DNA from: Clostridia bacterium
GTDB taxonomy: Bacteria; Bacillota; Clostridia; Oscillospirales; Acutalibacteraceae
Assembly (NCBI GenBank): GCA_017434985.1
Contig: JAFSFY010000040.1
Coordinates: 1 to 64,000 of the forward strand
Direction of reading: 5' to 3'
Length of the DNA: 64,000 nucleotides
Part shown: in pieces, positions 1 to 6,528 of the stretch
Numbering within the stretch: the stretch's first letter is position 1
Layout: each line of letters starts with the position of its first letter
The notes under the pieces: generated by a model
Seen by the model: the letters and a program-made list of their open reading frames with translations, nothing else
What the model was told of the DNA's origin: nothing
The model's database searches: none
Position numbers and translations under genes: made by a program

Positions 1-117
1 CGACTGACGGTGGCTCACCACCACACACTAAATTAGAAAGCTCAAGATATTTTGTGAGAGTTCGAAGTCATACGCCAAACGGCCGAAAATATCTTTTTTA
101 TAGTCCTTACACAAATC
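1..117. other. AT-rich left edge, no supported gene
   Basis: I see no supported gene here. One frame stays open from the window edge to about base 172, but it runs through the terminator hairpin at 118-155 and resembles no protein I recognise. Base composition is AT-rich like the GNAT gene that follows and unlike the rest of the window. Confidence 0.3.
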
Positions 118-155
118 AGCACGATGGTTTTGATACAAAACCATCGTGCTTTTTC
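118..155 (+). terminator. Rho-independent terminator
   Basis: A perfect 15-bp stem (118-132 with 136-150, loop ATA) is followed by a short T run. It would end transcription entering from the left edge, before the acetyltransferase gene. Confidence 0.75.
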
Positions 156-247
156 TATATTGGTTGATATTTACACAGCAATTTGATACAATCTATTCGA
201 CAAACTTGAATAGAGCGAACAGAAAAAAGGAATTTGCGGTGGTAAGT

Positions 248-712
248 ATGGAATTAACAACAGAGAGATGCACTATTCGCAATATGAAGATGGAAGATAC
301 TAACGATTTGCATCAAGTGCTTTCAGATGCAAGTGTTATGATGTATATTGAACAGGTTTTTGACATAGAGAAAACAAGGTGTTTTATTCAATCAGCAGGA
401 CTGTGCGAACCACCATTAGTTTATGCGATTGTGTGGAAAATGACAGGTGAAGTAATTGGACACGCGATTTTTCATTTCTATGAGAAAAACGACTATGAGA
501 TTGGTTGGGTCTTAAATAAAAATTACTGGGGAATTGGAATTGCGGATGAAGTGACAAAAGAGCTGATAAACTACGCGAAATATTTGGGTGTTGAAAGCTG
601 CGTCATTGAATGTGATGAAAGACAAATCGCTAGCAAAAAGATTGCAATCAAAAATGGATTTGCACACGAGGATAAATCAGACAACCTTGAACGATATCGA
701 TTAGTGTTGTAA
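248..712 (+). CDS. GNAT family N-acetyltransferase
   Basis: Predicted to transfer an acetyl group from acetyl-CoA to an unidentified amine or peptide N-terminus (RimJ/RimL-like type). The 154-residue protein has the GNAT layout: an N-terminal strand with TTERCTIRNMKMED, a central strand GHAIFHFYE and an acetyl-CoA loop of the Q/RxxGxG/A type seen as NYWGIGIADE, then ASKKIAIKNGF near the C-terminus. The ATG at 248 is preferred over one at 146, because the extra N-terminus is not GNAT-like and lies against the terminator stem. The gene is strongly AT-rich compared with its neighbours and is bracketed by terminators, which suggests horizontal acquisition. Substrate unknown. Confidence 0.75.
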   Translation: MELTTERCTIRNMKMEDTNDLHQVLSDASVMMYIEQVFDIEKTRCFIQSAGLCEPPLVYAIVWKMTGEVIGHAIFHFYEKNDYEIGWVLNKNYWGIGIADEVTKELINYAKYLGVESCVIECDERQIASKKIAIKNGFAHEDKSDNLERYRLVL

Positions 713-776
713 TCGGATAATTCCAACTTGTCAAACCGGTTAGCATAGTTTCCTTCCTGAAAGGGAGTTTCGCTTT

Positions 777-845
777 TTTCACAGAGTTTCATTTTCTGTT
801 TCATAGTTTCATATTTTGAGTGAAACTTTATGAAACTCTGTGAAA
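777..845. repeat. Nested inverted repeat
   Basis: Outer arms 777-792 and 830-845 are a perfect 16-bp inverted repeat. Inside it, AGTTTCA at 805-811 and TGAAACT at 821-827 form a second perfect repeat, and the GTTTCAT motif recurs in between. There is no T run, so it is not a simple terminator. It may be a recombination or protein-binding site in the acquired segment. Confidence 0.6.
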
Positions 846-870
846 CCATAGCATTATTGTCAAACTAATT

Positions 871-916
871 AAAGAAAACCGAGGGTGACCGTTTGGTCAG
901 CCTCGGTTTTTTCTTT
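871..916. terminator. Bidirectional terminator
   Basis: A long stem of about 20 bp (AAAGAAAACCGAGG... paired with ...CCTCGGTTTTTTCTTT) has A and T runs on its two flanks, so it can act in both directions. It closes the AT-rich segment. Confidence 0.8.
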
Positions 917-922
917 AAACAA

Positions 923-1062
923 GAGTGACAGGGATTGAAAGCCCGCTAAGAAAACGTCACGGTGTGACGTTTTTAGGGCGTCGCGCTGTGCCGCCCTCAC
1001 GAGCTGTACCGATACTCATAAACGAGATCAAACTGCCGCGTTGTACAAATAACCTGTCACTC
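923..1062. repeat. Short element with inverted ends
   Basis: GAGTGACAGG at 923-932 is repeated inverted as CCTGTCACTC at 1053-1062, enclosing 140 bp. The left end, read on the minus strand, resembles a tRNA 3' end (T-arm-like sequence before CTGTCACTC). An open frame across it has the character of antisense-tRNA translation and is not accepted as a gene. Confidence 0.4.
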
Positions 1063-1105
1063 GGGCTCTATCACGCGCCGTCACGTATGTCTTCGAAAAA
1101 TTCGA

Positions 1106-1134
1106 TTGCTTTTTTGGACAAGCGGTGATATACT
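1106..1134 (+). promoter_or_regulatory. Promoter of pnuC-like gene
   Basis: TTGCTT (-35, 1106-1111) and TATACT (-10, 1129-1134) are separated by 17 bp. Transcription would begin near 1141, exactly at the first hairpin of the structured leader. Confidence 0.55.
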
Positions 1135-1140
1135 GTGACC

Positions 1141-1238
1141 ACTGCCACCGGGTAGTAAGATGCAAATAAAGCATCCGTTTGCACGTCGTTAGGTCTTAGA
1201 AGACGTGCACGCGGATGCTTCTTTTTTTGGAGGTTTTT
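1141..1238 (+). promoter_or_regulatory. Structured leader with terminator/antiterminator
   Basis: The ~98-nt leader can form hairpin 1 (ACTGCC 1141-1146 with GGTAGT 1151-1156) and a small hairpin GATGC 1159-1163 with GCATC 1171-1175. A long terminator stem (1169-1187 with 1202-1220) is followed by seven Ts at 1222-1228, directly before the Shine-Dalgarno GGAGG at 1229-1233. The small hairpin and the terminator share bases 1171-1175, so they exclude each other, as in an attenuating riboswitch. I cannot assign it to a known class. An NAD+- or vitamin-sensing RNA is a reasonable guess given the PnuC-like gene downstream. Confidence 0.5.
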
Positions 1239-1919
1239 ATGAAAACTCGGTTCTCGTACTTTTCAAAATCGGAATACGCGTTATGGTCGGTATCGGCGCT
1301 TACGATCGTCCTTTCGTTTTGGGCGTTCGATCGACACAACTACCTGACGCTTCTTGCGTCGCTCGTCGGGGTCACGTCGCTGATCTTCAGTGCCAAAGGC
1401 AACCCGTTCGGGCAACTGTTGATGGTGATCTTCAGTCTGCTCTACGGAATCATTTCCTACACTTTCGCTTATTACGGCGAGATGATCACCTATTTAGGCA
1501 TGACCATGCCGATGGCGATCTTCGCGCTGATCGCGTGGTTGCGAAACCCGTATAACGGCAACAAAGCCGAAGTGAAAGTGAACACCCTCAGCCACCGCGA
1601 AGCGGCACTGATGTGGGCGTTGACCGCGCTTGTCACCCTCGCGTTTTATTACGTGTTGGCAGCTTTTCACACGGCCAATCTTCTGCCAAGCACGCTTTCC
1701 GTGACCACGAGTTTTCTCGCGGTGTATTTGACCTTTCGCCGCAGCCCGTATTTCGCGTTGGCGTACGCCGCCAACGACGTGGTCCTCATCGTCTTATGGA
1801 CGCTGGCGAGTATGGCCGACACGCGGTATCTCTCGGTTGTGGTGTGCTTTGCGGCGTTTTTGTTCAATGACCTTTACGGGTTTATCAGTTGGCAGAAAAT
1901 GAAACGGCGGCAACAATAA
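1239..1919 (+). CDS. pnuC: PnuC-like nicotinamide riboside/vitamin transporter
   Basis: Predicted facilitator in the cytoplasmic membrane for nicotinamide riboside or a related vitamin precursor (the PnuC family also contains PnuT for thiamine and PnuX for riboflavin). The 226-residue protein has about seven hydrophobic segments and the family pattern: a GVTSLIFSAKGNPFGQLL segment near residue 50, YYGEMITYLGMTMPM in the middle, and ANDVVLIVLW toward the end. The ATG at 1239 is chosen because GGAGG lies 5 nt upstream; an ATG at 1215 falls inside the terminator stem. Expression is probably set by the leader at 1141-1238. The substrate within the family cannot be decided from sequence alone. Confidence 0.75.
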   Translation: MKTRFSYFSKSEYALWSVSALTIVLSFWAFDRHNYLTLLASLVGVTSLIFSAKGNPFGQLLMVIFSLLYGIISYTFAYYGEMITYLGMTMPMAIFALIAWLRNPYNGNKAEVKVNTLSHREAALMWALTALVTLAFYYVLAAFHTANLLPSTLSVTTSFLAVYLTFRRSPYFALAYAANDVVLIVLWTLASMADTRYLSVVVCFAAFLFNDLYGFISWQKMKRRQQ

Positions 1920-1930
1920 CGCTTCTTATC

Positions 1931-2269
1931 TCAGTCCAAAACCACTGCTTTTTTCTTGCCGTTTTTGTTTTTGGGATATTCGCGGATGCGCACGATGAAA
2001 TCAAAATTGATTGCTTCCTGCGTGCCGTCCTTTTCCATAAGCAGACCACCGACGTTCACCTGTTTGATGACACCCGTGATCTGCGAATTGAAAGTGTACA
2101 CGATACACTCTTTGTCAATAAACCGTTGCGCCAATTCGTACATGTGCGTATCCCCCGTTTTTCGTTTTTTCAACAGTTGTTTGAGCACCGCTTTTTCGTT
2201 TCGTTGCGTGATGAAGAGAATCAGCAGCAACACAAACAGCGGCAGATAGGTCATCACGGTCGTATCCAT
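1931..2269 (-). CDS. Small membrane-anchored protein, YajC-like shape
   Basis: Unknown function. The 112-residue protein has one N-terminal membrane segment (about residues 7-19, YLPLFVLLLILFI), a charged stretch, then a small beta-rich region (CIVYTFNSQITGVIKQVNVGGLLMEKDGTQEAINFDFIVRI) and a Lys-rich tail. The beta region looks like a small SH3/Sm-type barrel, as in proteins resembling YajC, but this is inference. Its ATG overlaps the stop of the flavin reductase gene (TAATG), so the two are translationally coupled and co-transcribed. It converges on pnuC with only 11 bp between stops. Confidence 0.6.
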   Translation of the reverse strand: MDTTVMTYLPLFVLLLILFITQRNEKAVLKQLLKKRKTGDTHMYELAQRFIDKECIVYTFNSQITGVIKQVNVGGLLMEKDGTQEAINFDFIVRIREYPKNKNGKKKAVVLD

Positions 2270-2826
2270 TACCGCAACTTCTTTCCGTCCGAAAACGCCT
2301 GACCGACCTTGTCGCCGAACGACCAATACGCGTGGGTAACTCCGTCGTAGATGAGGGGATCCACTTTTTTGGCGTCGATCCTGCCGTTTTCGTCCAACAC
2401 GCTCTCGTCCGCACTGACGTTGACGATCTCGCCGACACAAATGCCGTCTTCGTTGAATTTGAGCAGGCGGCATTCCACCGCCATGGGCAATTCTTCGATG
2501 AGCGGCGCGTTGACGAACTCGCTTTTGACGGCGTGGAACCCGGCTTTGGCAACTTTATCGGGTACGTCGTTGGCGGACACGATGCCGACGTAATCACACG
2601 GCACCACCGTTTGGGTAGTGGCAAAACTGACGGTGAACGCGCCCGTTTTTCGGATATTCGCGGTCGTTTTGTGGTCGTCTGCTAAACAGACCATCACCTG
2701 ATCGGTATCGTAAATGCCGCCCCACGCCGCGTTCATCACGTTGGGGATGTCGTTTTCGTCATAAGTGCCCACCATCAAGACAGGCATCGGGTACAGCCAC
2801 GTTTTGGCGCCGAAATTTTTACGCAT
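2269..2826 (-). CDS. Flavin reductase family protein
   Basis: Predicted FMN-binding reductase (split beta-barrel flavin reductase-like domain), probably reducing flavin with NAD(P)H or acting as a flavoprotein. The 185-residue protein begins MRKNFGAKTWLYPMPVLMVGTYDE, followed by PNVMNAAWGG near residue 30, the typical start of the clostridial subfamily. Next come MVCLADDHKTTANIRKTGAFTVS and VPCDYVGIVSANDVPDK. The start at 2826 is chosen because this subfamily begins at MRKNFG; an ATG 12 nt upstream overlaps AAAGG. It forms a two-gene unit with the small membrane protein downstream. Its promoter region is occupied by the repeat element at 2846-3125. Confidence 0.85.
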   Translation of the reverse strand: MRKNFGAKTWLYPMPVLMVGTYDENDIPNVMNAAWGGIYDTDQVMVCLADDHKTTANIRKTGAFTVSFATTQTVVPCDYVGIVSANDVPDKVAKAGFHAVKSEFVNAPLIEELPMAVECRLLKFNEDGICVGEIVNVSADESVLDENGRIDAKKVDPLIYDGVTHAYWSFGDKVGQAFSDGKKLR

Positions 2827-2845
2827 GATCTTCACCATCCTTTGT

Positions 2846-3125
2846 TATAGCCGAAGGGAGTCAAACCTCCCGCCGCCCGTAGGGCGACTTTTCGGCACAA
2901 ATCTTGTCTCGTCGTTTGAAATACGCCCGTATATCGGCACTCCTCGACGGCGTTTGGGCTCGAAAAGTCGTGCCTACGGGTTGTGTACAAGTCAAAAATA
3001 AGAATTTTGGCTTGTAACAAGGCTTGCGAGTGAAGAAATACTGTACGTATTTCGAGCGAGTGTAACGACGGTACAAGAAAAAATACTATTTTTGACCGAC
3101 GGGAGTTCGGATCCCTTCGGCTATA
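2846..3125. mobile_element. 280-bp MITE-like repeat with tRNA-like ends
   Basis: Perfect 14-bp terminal inverted repeats, TATAGCCGAAGGGA at 2846-2859 and TCCCTTCGGCTATA at 3112-3125, bound a non-coding segment. Just inside, both ends resemble a tRNA T-arm (right end GGGAGTTCGGATCCC). The right half is a long imperfect palindrome: GTCAAAAATA at 2991-3000 pairs with TATTTTTGAC at 3087-3096, with further pairings inward. The right end supplies the stop codon of the phosphatase gene. No transposase is present, so it is a MITE-like or structured intergenic repeat. I see no gene in it. Confidence 0.55.
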
Positions 3126-4122
3126 TCAGCAACATGGTGCGAATGGTTGCAATTTGTTCATCGGTAATACCGATTTCTTTCAAATACACTTCCACGCCGC
3201 GGTGCAGGTCGCCGTCGCCTTTCTCCTCAAAGGTCGCCAGCATTTTTTGAAAAGGCGGATAATTGCGAGAACGGGTACTCCACGGAGAAAGCGACGTCAA
3301 CTCATAATCGAGAAACAAATCTTCTTCGCCAACTCCCATCAACGCTTCAATCATAAAAGCCACCGTACCGCCGCGGTCAGCGCCACCCCAACAGTGAAAA
3401 TAGATCGGGTAGGCCTCAGGGTTTGCGAGTAAGGTGAAAATTTGGCGGTAGCCGTCATGCCATTCTTCGCTAAAAATATTGTCATATGGTGCTTCGGGGA
3501 TGTGGCACCAGTCCACACCGTACGGGACGAGCACCCGCTTGTCTTCCAGTGCCGCAATCTCCCCTTTGCCGCGCAGATCAAGATCGGTCCGAATTTTCAT
3601 TTCTTCCACCATCGTGCGGGCGCCATGCTCGGTCAAATCGCAGTGGCTGTCCAGCTCCGAACCGCGGTAAATTTTCCCGTAACGAATGCGCTTGCCGTCC
3701 CGCCCGCGCCAACCACCCAGGTCACGCACGTTGGTGGTGCCGTCCACGTACATAAACCGTGGGCCGTCACCCGTCACGAAGGTGGATTTCGGGCCGTCTG
3801 CCACCTGCCATACGTAGGTGGTTTCGGGGATAAGATTGAGCACCCTCACCTCGCACGTATCGGGGGTGGCCGTTACGGTTGTGACTTGCTCGGGGTAATC
3901 GGCAGGCCACAACGACACGGTGGCACCGCACGCACCTTCCCACCGCAACGTCACGGGTTCGGGAACGCTGCTGTCCACCCCTTCGCGCACAAGGTCGTCC
4001 CATTGAAACGTAAGGTTGCCGTCCACCGCGGCACGTTTTTCGGTGGCGGCAATAAAGGTTTTTTGAATATCGGTCAAGATCGAAACGGTTTCGTTTTCTT
4101 TCGGGGAAAAGATGCAAATCAT
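3121..4122 (-). CDS. Tyrosine/dual-specificity phosphatase-like protein
   Basis: Predicted cysteine-based phosphatase. The 333-residue protein has an N-terminal beta-rich region of fibronectin-III character (about residues 35-120, ending TTYVWQVADGPKSTFVTGDGPR). A phosphatase domain follows, starting at TTNVRDLGGW and carrying the P-loop HCWGGADRGGT (CX5R) near residue 245, as in the tyrosine phosphatase family 3. No signal peptide is apparent, so it should act in the cytoplasm. ATG at 4122 has GGAG 10 nt upstream. It is a single-gene unit with its own promoter at 4154-4182, and its stop codon lies in the terminal repeat of the 2846-3125 element. Protein versus phospholipid or inositol phosphate substrate cannot be decided. 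Confidence 0.75.
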   Translation of the reverse strand: MICIFSPKENETVSILTDIQKTFIAATEKRAAVDGNLTFQWDDLVREGVDSSVPEPVTLRWEGACGATVSLWPADYPEQVTTVTATPDTCEVRVLNLIPETTYVWQVADGPKSTFVTGDGPRFMYVDGTTNVRDLGGWRGRDGKRIRYGKIYRGSELDSHCDLTEHGARTMVEEMKIRTDLDLRGKGEIAALEDKRVLVPYGVDWCHIPEAPYDNIFSEEWHDGYRQIFTLLANPEAYPIYFHCWGGADRGGTVAFMIEALMGVGEEDLFLDYELTSLSPWSTRSRNYPPFQKMLATFEEKGDGDLHRGVEVYLKEIGITDEQIATIRTMLLI

Positions 4123-4153
4123 ATGTCATCACACTCCTGCACATCATGACTTT

Positions 4154-4182
4154 ATAGTAGCATAGCTATCCCGTTTTTGCAA
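4154..4182 (-). promoter_or_regulatory. Promoter of phosphatase-like gene
   Basis: On the minus strand TTGCAA (4182-4177) and TACTAT (4159-4154) are 17 bp apart, upstream of the start at 4122. It is divergent from the promoter at 4195-4223. Confidence 0.45.
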
Positions 4183-4194
4183 CCGCTTTTCGCC

Positions 4195-4223
4195 TTGACG
4201 CCTCCCCTCTTTTACGATATACT
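4195..4223 (+). promoter_or_regulatory. Promoter of DUF4838 operon
   Basis: TTGACG (4195-4200), a 17-bp spacer and TATACT (4218-4223) form a near-consensus vegetative promoter about 40 nt upstream of the first DUF4838 lipoprotein gene. Confidence 0.7.
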
Positions 4224-4263
4224 TAATACATCATTTTCGCGTTTAAAAGAAAGGGATGTCCGT

Positions 4264-6501
4264 ATGAACAAAAGACTCCTTGCACTTTTACTTTGCGCCC
4301 TTCTCATTCTTCCAGCCTTTGCCGCGTGCGGTGCCAACCCGCCCGCTGACATTTCCGACGGCACTTCCAACAAGGCGACCACCACCTCTTCCACCACGGT
4401 ATCGAGCGCGTCAACCACCGTGTCGACCGATGCCGCGTCGTCGTTTGCGACGACGACCAAAGCGCCGACCAAATCGACCGCCAAAACCACAACAGCCAAA
4501 ACAACGACGACGGCCATCAAGCCGACCGAAGAGCCGAAAACCGACACGCTGGATTTGGCGGTGGACGGCAAGTCGACCTACGTCATCATTCGCGGCAAAA
4601 ACAGCACACGTCCGGAACGCAACGCCGCATCCGAATTGCAAGATTACATCCAAAAAATCACGGGGTGTTCCATCCCCGTTAAAACGGATGACATTGCCCC
4701 CACCGCCTGTGAGATCGTGGTGGGCAAAACCAACCGCGAAAAAAGCGGCGATTTTAACCGTGACGAACTGGGAACCGACGGCTTTATCATCAAAACCGCT
4801 GACAAAAAGTTGTATCTGGTGGGCGGCGGTGACCGCGGCACGCTGTACGCGGTATATGAATTTTTGGAATCGTATCTGGGATGTCGATTTTATACAGCCG
4901 GCGTCGAAAAGGTGCCGCAAACCGACACCATTGCGCTGAACCCCATTAAAGAAGATAAACAAATTCCCTGTTTTGAATACCGTTGCGTACACTGGAGCGA
5001 ATATTACAACAGCCAAAACATCTCGGTCAAGCGCAAACTCAACGGCGGCACGATCAACGAAAATTGGGGCGGTAGCATCAATTATGCCGACCGCGAAATG
5101 ATGGTGCATACCGTGGACACGCTGGTGCCTCCCACCAAGTATTTTGGCGAACATCCCGAATACTATCGCTTGACTCCGTCCGGCGAGCGTGACCCCGGAC
5201 AACTGTGTTTCTCCAACCCCGACGTATTGAAAATTGCCATCGATGTGGTACGAGAGTATTTGACCGACAACCCCCATGCGGAACTCATCTCGGTCTCTCA
5301 AGAAGATTACACCCCCGGCAACTGCAACTGTGCGGATTGCAGCAAAACCGATGCCCTCGCGGGATCGTACGCAGGAACACTGCTCAACTTCGTGAACGCC
5401 GTGGCACGCGACATTAAATCTGATTTCCCGAACGTGAAGATCCATACGTTGGCTTACCAATATACACGCGGGGCGCCCATCAGCGTAAAACCCGAAGACA
5501 ACGTGCTGGTGCAATTGTGCGATATTGAATGTTGCTTCTCGCATCCGTTGAATACCGCCTGCAACAGCGCCGCCGTCAGCTTTTATGAAGATCTGGTCAA
5601 TTGGACGGCTTTGTGCGACACCCTCTACGTTTGGGATTATGTCACCAATTTTGCACATTACAATATGACCTATCCCAATTTCAGTTGCCTTCGTGAGAAT
5701 ATTCGGTTTTTCGCCGAAAACGGCGTTGACGGTATTTTCGAAGACGGTAACTCACACTCCATCAGCGGCGAATTCGGTGAATTGCGCTCCTATTTGCTCG
5801 CCAAATGTTTATGGGATCCGTATATGACCGAAGCGGAATACTACGCCCATATGGACGACTTTTTGAAAGGTGTGTACGGCGACGGATGGCAACACATCCG
5901 CGAATACATCGACTTCGCGGAAACGATCGGCGATGCGGTACACTTTGGGATTGTTCCGGATGTGGAAGATCTGTATCCCACCATCGTGAATATGCGCGGT
6001 GAACGAGAGTTGCCTACGGATTTGACACTCGACCATATCCTTAACTATCAAAACACCGATTGGGAGCCGTACATCAACTGGTATACCGACGTAAAGGCGC
6101 ATCCCATCGTGCCGAAAGGGCAAGAGTGTTTTGCCAAAGCCATCGCCCTGGCCAAAACGGCCAACCAAAAAGAACGCTTGGAACGCGCCTCCATTCAAAC
6201 GGATTACATACAATCGTATTACTACTACCATCTGTATCGCAAGTATTTGCGCGAGGATATGGTGAAACTTATCACCCACTATTTGACCACTAACACCCCA
6301 CTTACCGACGCAGAGATCACCTCCCTCAGCAATCAAGTGGCCGATTACGTAGACAAGCAGTACGCGGATGCCTATTTTGCCTACAACTCGAAACTGTGGG
6401 AACGGATCTTTTCCTACAAAATCGCCGCTAATTGCGCCCATTATCACCAGCAACTCAACCCCAATTTGCGCAAGATTCCTTCTCGTTGGTATGAATATTA
6501 A
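4264..6501 (+). CDS. DUF4838 lipoprotein, glycoside-hydrolase-like (copy 1)
   Basis: Predicted surface lipoprotein that binds or cleaves a carbohydrate outside the cell. Order of parts in 745 residues: lipobox signal LPAFAAC (Cys at about 22); a Ser/Thr-rich linker to about residue 90; a domain like the N-terminal domain of GH67/GH20 enzymes (YVIIRGKNSTRPERNAASELQ..., about 100-240); then the DUF4838 region with LISVSQEDYTPGNCNCADC, VKIHTLAYQYTR and IECCFSHPL. The last two thirds have no assigned activity. ATG at 4264 follows GAAAGGG. It is followed after 27 nt by a paralogue and shares its promoter. The linker DNA is nearly identical to that of the paralogue although the domains differ much more. 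Confidence 0.8.
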   Translation: MNKRLLALLLCALLILPAFAACGANPPADISDGTSNKATTTSSTTVSSASTTVSTDAASSFATTTKAPTKSTAKTTTAKTTTTAIKPTEEPKTDTLDLAVDGKSTYVIIRGKNSTRPERNAASELQDYIQKITGCSIPVKTDDIAPTACEIVVGKTNREKSGDFNRDELGTDGFIIKTADKKLYLVGGGDRGTLYAVYEFLESYLGCRFYTAGVEKVPQTDTIALNPIKEDKQIPCFEYRCVHWSEYYNSQNISVKRKLNGGTINENWGGSINYADREMMVHTVDTLVPPTKYFGEHPEYYRLTPSGERDPGQLCFSNPDVLKIAIDVVREYLTDNPHAELISVSQEDYTPGNCNCADCSKTDALAGSYAGTLLNFVNAVARDIKSDFPNVKIHTLAYQYTRGAPISVKPEDNVLVQLCDIECCFSHPLNTACNSAAVSFYEDLVNWTALCDTLYVWDYVTNFAHYNMTYPNFSCLRENIRFFAENGVDGIFEDGNSHSISGEFGELRSYLLAKCLWDPYMTEAEYYAHMDDFLKGVYGDGWQHIREYIDFAETIGDAVHFGIVPDVEDLYPTIVNMRGERELPTDLTLDHILNYQNTDWEPYINWYTDVKAHPIVPKGQECFAKAIALAKTANQKERLERASIQTDYIQSYYYYHLYRKYLREDMVKLITHYLTTNTPLTDAEITSLSNQVADYVDKQYADAYFAYNSKLWERIFSYKIAANCAHYHQQLNPNLRKIPSRWYEY

Positions 6502-6528
6502 TTCGCCATTTGAAAGGACGGTAACAAA

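Noticed and set aside
925-1128. 67-codon frame beginning MTGIESPL
   Set aside because: Its start reads like the antisense translation of a tRNA 3' end; no SD and no protein-like composition.
1141-1238. TPP or FMN riboswitch upstream of pnuC-like gene
   Set aside because: The leader is too short and lacks the conserved TPP (CTGAGA) and FMN elements.
4411-5658. 415-codon minus-strand open frame
   Set aside because: Shadow of the first DUF4838 lipoprotein gene, with low-complexity composition.
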